From Mytilus edulis (taxonomy: Eukaryota > Mollusca > Bivalvia > Mytilida > Mytilidae), in the NCBI RefSeq assembly GCF_963676685.1, contig NC_092353.1, positions 10,317,734 to 10,381,733 on the forward strand: a stretch of 64,000 nt of DNA, given 5' to 3'. The notes under the pieces are model-generated. The model was given only the letters and a program-made list of their open reading frames with translations, was not told where the DNA came from and made no database searches. The position numbers and the translations under genes are program-made. Below, in pieces: positions 59,901-64,000 of the stretch; position 1 is the stretch's first letter; every line of letters begins with the position of its first letter.

Positions 59901-60248
59901 GATTTTAACATGTCAAAAGAATAAAATAAATGTGGATCAGTACCTAAAAGTTGCAGCTAAACCAATAGCTTCAGGAAAAGCTGTGGCATTTCCTGCTTGT
60001 ACATCTCCCCTCAAACATTCTGTATTCCACTGGTAAGGTCCTATGCCAAGTCTAGTAACTGCAGGGGCTGGACCCCCATGTATTCCTGCTCCTCCCCTAG
60101 CCATCTGATACATGATTTCTTCCATTGTCAGTCTACTAACCAAGTCGTCTACTCTTTCCCTCCATGATAACGAAGTATTGCTAAATGGATAATCAGCTGT
60201 TATGCTATTAAACAAAAGAAATCCAAGCAAAATGTAAACAACATCCAT
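35916..60248 (-). CDS. GH3 beta-xylosidase-like gene 2, complete, 12 exons, 736 aa
   Basis: Secreted GH3 glycosidase. Exons on the minus strand: 60248-59944, 59324-59165, 58051-57881, 56910-56819, 56460-56234, 54875-54625, 53871-53646, 53027-52938, 52388-52177, 42466-42266, 37254-37083, 36019-35916. All junctions are GT-AG and the phases chain exactly; the sum is 2211 nt. Signal peptide MDVVYILLGFLLFNSITA. The GH3 N domain includes GCKHFDVHGGPED (exon 3) and GYVVSDEVAIENI, with Asp273 the presumed nucleophile (exon 5). The linker is TRMRLGEFDP (exon 6). The C-terminal sandwich has VVGPMANN (exon 7) and EGTDRRDMELPGKQLQLL (exon 8). GEPLYPFGFGLTYTTYNYS (exon 10) leads into a fibronectin-III-like tail ending QVYVGGQLPNQKKTVPSNVL (exons 11-12). 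Length is normal for beta-xylosidase-type GH3. No broken codon was found. Introns 9 and 10 (9.7 and 5.0 kb) are swollen by repeats. Exact sugar preference is unknown. Confidence 0.93.
36087..36290 (-). mobile_element. Truncated 3' end of the Penelope-like element family, intron 11
   Basis: Contains GGGGAATGTGTCAACAACAA, CAGCAGAAGGTCACCAAGAG and GAGGCGTCCTTCAGCTGGCC, then TACTAGTTCAGTGATAATGA. The same blocks follow the reverse transcriptase fragment at 47818-48000, so this is a short copy of that element's tail, in the same orientation. Confidence 0.7.
37503..40145 (-). repeat. 2.6-kb minisatellite in GH3 gene 2 intron 10 (50/42-bp units)
   Basis: About fifty-four tandem copies. The long unit is 50 bp (TTGAATGACTAACTGACTGA, then CAGACCAGAAACCTCTATCC, then CCTCACTTAC). 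A 42-bp variant lacks one 8-bp ACTAACTG block. Variants differ at CCAG/CTAG and TAAC/TGAC. The right end, about 39490-40145, is almost uniform long units, whereas the left and middle mix types. In the sense of the host gene (minus strand) every unit presents GTAAGTGAGG. Confidence 0.92.
40208..40410 (-). mobile_element. Diverged 3' fragment of the Penelope-like element family
   Basis: Shares GGAAATGGGGAGTGTGTCAA, CTGACCATAGAGCAG, GGTCTTCAACACAG, GGGCTTCAGCTGGTCCCT and CTAGTTCAGTGAAAATG with 36087-36290, but is more diverged. Lies directly between the minisatellite and the next element. Confidence 0.65.
40437..42227 (-). mobile_element. Helentron-like element with internal tandem units (family 2, copy 1)
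   Basis: Plus-strand left end AGAGGCTCTCAAGAGCCT is a perfect hairpin followed by GTGTCGCTCACCTT. The right end is AGCTCACTTGGCCCTTTGGG then ACAGGTGAGCTAAA. Thus GCTCACCT and AGGTGAGC form short inverted ends, with a hairpin outside only one of them. The interior is about three copies of a roughly 430-500 bp module (AAAGGGCAATAACTCCTTA, TTTTGGTCATGTTGACTTAT, CAGATTTGCTCTAAATGC, GGTTGGTTGGCGGGGTCACG). Similar tandem-core elements are known in bivalves. Small open frames are not genes. Confidence 0.7.
42674..42835. mobile_element. Foldback element with 56-bp arms, intron 9 side of exon 10
   Basis: Arms 42674-42729 and 42780-42835 are reverse complements with a single mismatch. The outer ends are GAAATAATTC and GAATTATTTC. 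The central loop contains a second inverted pair (AATTTTATCC and GGATAAAATT). Lies about 200 bp upstream of exon 10 in transcript order. Confidence 0.85.
43217..43290 (-). repeat. Short fragment of Penelope-like element tail plus hairpin
   Basis: AATGAGAATGGAAATGGGGA, AATGTGTCAAAGAGACAACA and CCCGACCATAGAA match the element tails at 36087 and 40208. It is followed by TCAAAGAGCTGAAAGCTCTGA, a hairpin like the one ending the insertion at 48836. It abuts the next element. Confidence 0.6.
43301..45167 (-). mobile_element. Helentron-like element with internal tandem units (family 2, copy 2)
   Basis: Same architecture as 40437-42227. Left end is AGAGGCTCTCAAGAGCCTGA with CGCTCACCTT; right end is AAAAGCTCACATGGCC, TTTTAGGCCAGGTGAGC and TAAAAATG. 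TGGCCTTTTAGGCCA forms a second hairpin. The interior holds three modules, two of which (about 44030-44560 and 44570-45080) are nearly identical, indicating recent internal duplication. A (GAC)n run lies at about 45093-45113. Confidence 0.7.
45290..45308. repeat. (TG)n microsatellite
   Basis: About nine TG dinucleotides between CGTATA and AAGTGAAGG. A similar run is at 18560-18580. Confidence 0.9.
45438..46153. mobile_element. Inverted-array element 1 (GTTCGCRCCC iterated ends)
   Basis: Outer ends GGTCTGTTCGCGCCC and GGGCGCGAACAGACC are exact complements. Each end is an array of a short motif: left GTTCGCGCCCACTCAT, GTTCGCCCCTTTC, GTTCGCACCCAATC; right AAACGGACCTTGGGTGCG, CGTGCGAGGTGCGAACGTGT and AGGGTGCGAAAG. 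The middle has about three copies of a roughly 110-bp T-rich unit containing GTGTTGAATAACTCTTAATC and ATGTTTTGGTTAGTGTATTG. No transposase frame. Confidence 0.75.
46273..47159. mobile_element. Inverted-array element 2 (GGCACCTGGTTAA iterated ends)
   Basis: Left end AGTCAAACCGGCACCTGG, TTAAATTGGCACCTGG, ACAAATCAGCACCTGG, TTAAATCGACACCTG. The right end carries the same motif four times in the opposite direction (GGTGCCGATTTGACTAGAT, GCCAATTTAACCAGGTGCC, GACTTGACT). The terminal pair aligns over more than 50 bp. The interior holds a nested foldback (46561-46733). No transposase frame. Sits 119 bp from inverted-array element 1, which has the same design but a different motif. Confidence 0.75.
46561..46733. 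mobile_element. Foldback element nested in inverted-array element 2
   Basis: Outer arms of 30 bp (46561-46590 and 46704-46733) share ACGTCTGGCAAGGCT and its complement. The centre has a second palindrome TTCCTACGAACTTCGTAGGAA. Overall a stacked hairpin. Confidence 0.8.
47160..47817. other. Intron 9 sequence without recognised feature
   Basis: AT-rich intronic DNA. Contains a direct pair of AAACTGGTTCC (about 47577 and 47650) around a small hairpin (ACACTTCGTTCGAGTGT). No gene seen. Confidence 0.4.
48836..50086 (-). mobile_element. Helentron-like element (family 3) inside the retroelement
   Basis: Splits the RT coding sequence: the uninterrupted codons are CCATTTTTAGATGG, found as CCATTTTT on one side and TTAGATGG on the other. 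On the minus strand the left terminus is GGGATACGATTGC, with a hairpin GATTGCTTTCAAGCAATC. The right side has the inverted copy GGCAATCGTATCCC about 22 nt inside, followed by a hairpin (AGAGCAATCTGCTCT) and the end TTGA. Insertion between Ts, inverted ends at unequal distance and a 3' hairpin all fit a Helentron-derived non-autonomous element. Contains a 78-bp palindrome. Confidence 0.68.
49284..49361. repeat. 78-bp near-perfect palindrome
   Basis: Symmetric about 49322/49323 (TTCCGGAA). GGAGTCTTCCATATTATTG on the left is mirrored by CGATAATATGGAAGACTCC on the right, with one mismatched pair. No spacer. Lies inside the family 3 element. Confidence 0.92.
51041..51350. other. Intron 9 sequence without recognised feature
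   Basis: AT-rich intronic sequence between the retroelement and the foldback at 51351. Nothing recognised. Confidence 0.4.
51351..51490. mobile_element. Foldback element
   Basis: GTTATCTACGTTCATATCCG at 51351 is mirrored by CGGATATGAACGTAGATAAC ending at 51490. Complementarity continues inward through GTAGATATGGATATTTTAA and, less perfectly, GTACCC and GTACACC to a small centre. Total 140 bp. Confidence 0.88.
51491..52176. other. Intron 9, 5' part
   Basis: Non-coding. Includes a short hairpin (TAGGGTACTACC and GGTAGAACCCTA, about 51632-51661) and duplicated GGGTTAGCAAC-type words near 51990-52025. No gene. Confidence 0.4.
53290..53470 (+). repeat. Dispersed repeat fragment in intron 7
   Basis: GATGTGGTATGATTGCAAAT at the start, then AATGAGGAAAACCCATA and TATAAAAGGCCCTGATATGA. 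Related at its start to the dispersed mussel-type repeat at 14956 and 31545. Confidence 0.55.
54170..54430 (+). repeat. Dispersed repeat family (aaatactgaac type), partial, intron 6
   Basis: Contains CATCTGTCATATTCCTGATT, TGGTACAGG and AACCTCTAACTTGTATCACA, matching the middle of 28106-28340. Confidence 0.55.
55181..56282 (-). repeat. Minisatellite grown from the exon 5 / intron 5 junction of GH3 gene 2
   Basis: About nineteen copies of a 55-59 bp unit. In gene sense the unit is TAGAATTGTCAGGAAACTCG, TATAAACCTGTGTATC and TTTATATGTGTAAGTCAGATATG. The first unit (56282-56234 plus donor) is the true end of exon 5: it codes ELSGNSYKPVYLYM and contains the used donor TATGT|GTAAGT. All further units lie in the intron and repeat both the coding-derived part and the donor. 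Sub-types differ by a 4-bp TATA block and by TGCATGC. Gene 1 exon 5 has no such array. Confidence 0.92.
57509..57747 (-). mobile_element. tRNA-derived SINE with 11-bp target duplication, intron 3
   Basis: Minus-strand head GGGCCTCCCTGGCCGAGTGG has a Pol III A box (TGGCCGAGTGG, complement of 57728-57738). A B-box-like GTGAGGTTTAACC is the complement of 57668-57680. A body follows (GCCGGATTGCC... side), and the tail is repeated ATCAA (complement of TTGAT runs at 57509-57528). Perfect TGTAGATATTT at 57498-57508 and 57748-57758 is the target-site duplication. tRNA-head SINE families of this kind are known in bivalves. Confidence 0.85.
58052..58265 (-). repeat. 42-bp minisatellite abutting the exon 3 splice acceptor
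   Basis: Five copies of a 42-bp unit. In gene sense it is GACTTAATCATTAAGACGTT, TATGATTTGTTTTGTACATAAG. The last unit ends TTTGTTTTGTACATTAG directly at exon 3, so each upstream unit is a copy of the pyrimidine-rich acceptor with AAG in place of TAG. Open frames of 61-73 codons on both strands exist only because 42 is divisible by three. Confidence 0.9.
58520..58760 (-). repeat. Two fragments of the CATACCACATCTTCTTATAT dispersed motif
   Basis: At about 58527-58562 and 58720-58757, minus orientation of the GATGTGGTATGAGTG motif. Between them is a CCGGTTAACCGGTTAA palindromic patch (58615-58633). Confidence 0.55.
58969..58988. repeat. (ATCT)n microsatellite
   Basis: Five tandem tetranucleotides in intron 2 of GH3 gene 2. 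Confidence 0.85.
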
Positions 60249-60895
60249 TCCGGTCTCATGACCTATTGAGATGGAAAACTCTAGAGAGGTACCAAAATAT
60301 GGCGGGATTCGGAGTTGACTCCCCTGATTACAAAAAAAATCAAAGTACTGTTATACTGACAACCACTAATTTGAAGTAAAAAATATTTTTATTGACATTT
60401 GATAAAAGTATCATATAAAGTTATCAATTTATTTGTGATGGCATAAAGACAGGCACTAACTCTATTTTAATCTAAATTTCTGCAGCTTCATGTGAACCCT
60501 AAATCCAAAGAATGAACATATTACATACACGTGACAGAGTTGTCAAGCCACAACTGGAGATTTGGAAATTTTCAGCTGGAGTTTTGGTCTCATAACTGGA
60601 GATATTTTATCGACCTTTTTATCGACGTATGCATTGTTGTTTTTGTGTGTTTAAACTGCATGCGTATCTTCCTTTTTTTGGTTAAAAGAACAATAATTCC
60701 ATACCTTTAAACACCTGCATATCCATTTTTACTTGATAAAAATAAAAGATAAGGGGTTTTATAAATATTTATTCATTATGTATAATTCAAGATAAAGTGA
60801 TCAGCCATCATACATAGTTGGCAAAAAGTATCTCTGATTAAGCTACATTGTCAACTTTGGTACCACTACTGAACATGATTGTATAACAGAAGGTG
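60249..60895. other. Upstream region of GH3 gene 2
   Basis: Candidate promoter and 5' UTR on the minus strand. No TATA box or other core motif could be assigned. No gene. Confidence 0.4.
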
Positions 60896-61084
60896 TTAAA
60901 TTGATAGAGTTGTAGGCTTGCTGTTGGTAGCTGTCTCCATAAGTTTGGTCCAGTAATAAGGGCAACCATAGTCAGCTTTGCATGAAGTGTAGTAAGCATG
61001 GTCTTGACCCTTGGTACTGGATCTGCACCATTTGAAATCAGATCTCCAGGCAGAGTTGAATTTGGCTAGATACTTGGTCTTCTT
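60896..61084 (-). pseudogene. Degenerate zinc-finger-like fragment
   Basis: A 62-codon frame without start codon, bounded by stops. It reads KYLAKFNSAWRSDFKWC, then HAYYTSCKADYGCPYYW. The layout resembles the AYCTxCxxDF zinc-binding entry of hAT- or ZMYM-related mobile-element proteins, with the first expected cysteine replaced by tyrosine and no downstream histidines. Weak, by motif memory only; probably a decayed transposon piece or a random frame. Confidence 0.3.
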
Positions 61085-64000
61085 TTATTTGCTGCTGGGG
61101 TATTTGGTGATAAAATACGGTTTGCATTTTCAAAAAGCGGAAGATTTTAAGTTTTAACAGGAGGAATGAAGAGGGTCTGAAAAGCGGGAGATTTTGACTC
61201 CCGTCGGAAGAATCACATGTATGATATTGACTTTTTTATGCTTTTACAAATGTGACAGTTAAATTTACAGAGTATTTATAGGAACATTCAGAAGTGACTT
61301 ATAGTTATTTTAAAACTTCTATGTCACTTTCTCTCTAGTGAAAAGTTGTCTTATTGGCGATTAAATCACATCTTCTTATTTTGAATTCAAAAGGAATATT
61401 TTTTAAATGAGTGTGTTTGAATTTTCAATAATGAGGCAAACGTAAAAAAATACACTTGGACCAAGAGATCAGCAATTTTTTAAAATTAAAAAAATATATT
61501 CAGATTGGATGAAATAGGGAATACATGTGTAGTTGAATTATTTTTAAGGAAGAATACTAATAATTTTGCTTTTATGATAACATGGTGATCATGTCCCTCA
61601 GAGACATCAGGCTGTTTGGTTTGTTGATATGTGCATACATCAGCTTGTTTGTATTTTCAATTGAATTTGTTTGACTTTGTTATTTCAGCACTTTTTATCC
61701 CTTTCTATTCTGTATTGGTAAAGGAAGGTAGCAACTTTAATGAACTTATGCATATCATTTTGGTCTATAACCAAAATTCAGATTTTTTATGATTACTCAG
61801 CCCTATATATAACAGTATTGTATATGAGGGCCTCAGGGAAGATTAGTAATTGTAACTAACTGTGTTTACCCTCTTTAAATAAAGAATTTATTATCATTAC
61901 AAATGTATTATTATTTAATATATGTATATGCCAAGGGCAGCTGGATACAACCACATAGGTCCAACCCTGAACAGTTAGGGCATTTTCATTTCATTTCTTT
62001 CCTTTTCAAGTCCACTATTATGCCTATCAATACTTATACAAGTTCATAGGAGAACATATTGTTCCACCCTTTTGCTTGAAACAATGTAGAACTGTAATCA
62101 GGGACTTATTTATTGTGTGCATACATGCAGCTAGCTGTCTTGTCTTCTTCAAAAGTATTGATCATACCATGTTGGTCAATGCTGAACCAACAACTATTGA
62201 TAGGCCATTAAGTTGACATGTTCCTTATCCTCTCTGTTATAAGTTACTGTACAGTCTTAATCAATGAGTTACACCCTAACCACATAGTATGTTATAAAAG
62301 GCCCAGAAATGACAAAGCTTTGATTTAGATTCTGGATCAGTTAATGCTTCAGCAACATATTTCATTTTTTTTTCTATATAGAAATAACCATAAATTAGGT
62401 TGTTAAAACAACACAAAATGCTGTGATAAAGGAGATAATCAATTATAATTAATGACAAGGGGGATAATCACAAATTCCAACATCTTCTGTGCAATTACTT
62501 TTAAACTACTGGTATTCAACTTTCCAAATTTTAATTTCTTGAAATAACAACAAAATGGAGATAAAGTTCAAAATTGACAATTTTAACTTTTATGGTCCTT
62601 GATATACAATATTGGGAAATGGCACTTTGTCGTTTCTTTCTAATAACATATTAATCCTTCTACCTATGGTTTTCATATTATAATGTGTTGTTACTGATAA
62701 CAAAATGCATGTCAAGTTCAATATTGACAATTCCCTTATACCGTTCAAGTTATGGTCCTTGATCAATAGGGAAATAACACTTTATGTTGTTTCTGTGCAA
62801 TAATTTGAGAACTGTTCATATATTTCATCACTTTAGCACTGCTGACCACATATAGTCATTCTGTTTGAAATAGTGAGGAAACATGTAACACAAACAAATG
62901 TTCGCCAAACAAGAAATAATTTTTCATGAAAATAGTTGTTGGATGAATGGAAGGAGGGACAAAAGGATAAGGTTATTTCAATATAGTAATCACAAAGGCT
63001 CAATCTGTTATCAATACAAGGAAACAAATATCAGCAATGAAAGTATTACATAAATCCTTGTGATATTGTGACAAGTAGAATACAACAAAAGTTAACACAA
63101 GACTTTTTTGTATAATTGTGACAAGGGAGATAACTCAAATACATCATCTTCCCTTTCTTTGCATTTTTCATCTTCTGACATGACTCCAATACTGTGTAAT
63201 AACTGGAATGTAATGATTTTAATTTCAAACATGACATATGTCTCATAGAAGTCGATGTTATTTCAATTTTTTGTTGTTGGTATATGGTTGCAGTACTGTT
63301 ATAAAATGTCAGTTATGACTTCAGTGAGCATAACATGAGTTTCTGGAATAACCATCACCATAAATGAATGTGTAGTAATCAGGCGTAAATAAACAAAACA
63401 ATCATTTATATATTTAATGTCTGTTAACTTAGACACCAGCAAAAGCAAAAATCTTATTTAAAAATATAACATTATCTTTAACATTTATAAAATTTAAGAT
63501 CAAACACAACAGTCTTCTAACATGTTACAGATGGATTTCTTTTACAAGTTTAAAATCTATAAAACAAAAGATGAAAAAACAACAACATTTTCATCAATCT
63601 CATCCTTTTGTATTTTTTATACTTCTTAAGAGGAAGGAAACTGAAAGTTGTAATATCTTTTCTCCTATACTAAAAGTTTAAATTGACAAAAACAATTTCA
63701 TCTGCAAATAAGTTAAGAAAAGAAAACTAGGTTTCTTGTAAATATATGCAGATTACTCTTTATAAATTTGATGTCATTTTTATAAACTAAAATACCTATT
63801 TGAAATTGTAAATTTGAAAAATTTAGAGCAGTGCACTTTATAAAAATTTATTAAAAAATTCTAGAAAAAAGCTAAGCAAAGTTTTTACATGCAAATATGT
63901 GTTTGGCCTTTTAATTTTTCTGATATTATAAAAGGTGCAGATGTCACACATTATGTTATAAAATCCTAATGCAAGATACAACTTTTTTTATCAATGAACA
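61085..64000. other. Non-coding, right end of window
   Basis: No gene recognised. 61335-61375 carries another CATCTTCTTAT motif fragment. About 62460-62830 contains two diverged copies of a roughly 190-bp unit (TTATGGTCCTTGAT, TTCAATATTGACAATT, GGGAAATAACACTTT). From 63400 the sequence is AT-rich without structure that I could name. Confidence 0.45.

Noticed and set aside
6832..60248. A dedicated pathway joining TLR and GH3 genes
   Set aside because: Only physical neighbourhood is seen. The genes are on opposite strands and the families have no known joint mechanism, so no functional claim is made.

Overview
The window reads as the nuclear genome of a bivalve mollusc, most likely a mussel (Mytilus or a close relative). 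It is AT-rich and has multi-exon genes with GT-AG introns. It carries Toll-like receptor genes of metazoan type, a secreted GH3 family like those of molluscs, a Penelope-like retroelement, a tRNA-derived SINE, and many dispersed repeats of a style I associate with mussels. There is no bacterial or viral gene organisation.

Layout: (1) Positions 1-4216, minus strand, hold the first seven exons of a GH3 beta-xylosidase-like gene (gene 1) that runs off the left edge. (2) Positions 6832-35530 are a direct tandem duplication. Unit A (about 6832-20460) and unit B (about 20668-35530) each carry one plus-strand Toll-like receptor gene. The B gene is intact: a 49-nt signal-peptide exon plus one 2387-nt exon, giving 811 aa. 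The A gene has the same structure but two in-frame TAA codons. The two units differ by clean insertions, so each serves as the empty-site control for the other. (3) Positions 35916-60248, minus strand, are a complete 12-exon GH3 gene (gene 2, 736 aa). Its first six exons match gene 1 in length to the base. Its introns hold three minisatellites, Helentron-like and inverted-repeat elements, a broken Penelope-like element and a SINE. (4) Positions 60249-64000 are upstream sequence with repeats and one degenerate zinc-finger-like fragment.

How the genes relate: the GH3 genes are tandem paralogues encoding secreted glycosidases. The TLR pair lies between them on the opposite strand. I see no sign that the two families form one pathway; physical clustering is all the sequence shows. 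The most unusual structures are minisatellites in gene 2 that grew out of splice junctions: one copies the exon 5 donor, another copies the exon 3 acceptor. The window also holds a collection of non-autonomous mobile elements, one with TTAA target duplications and a matching empty site. I found no completely novel multi-gene system.
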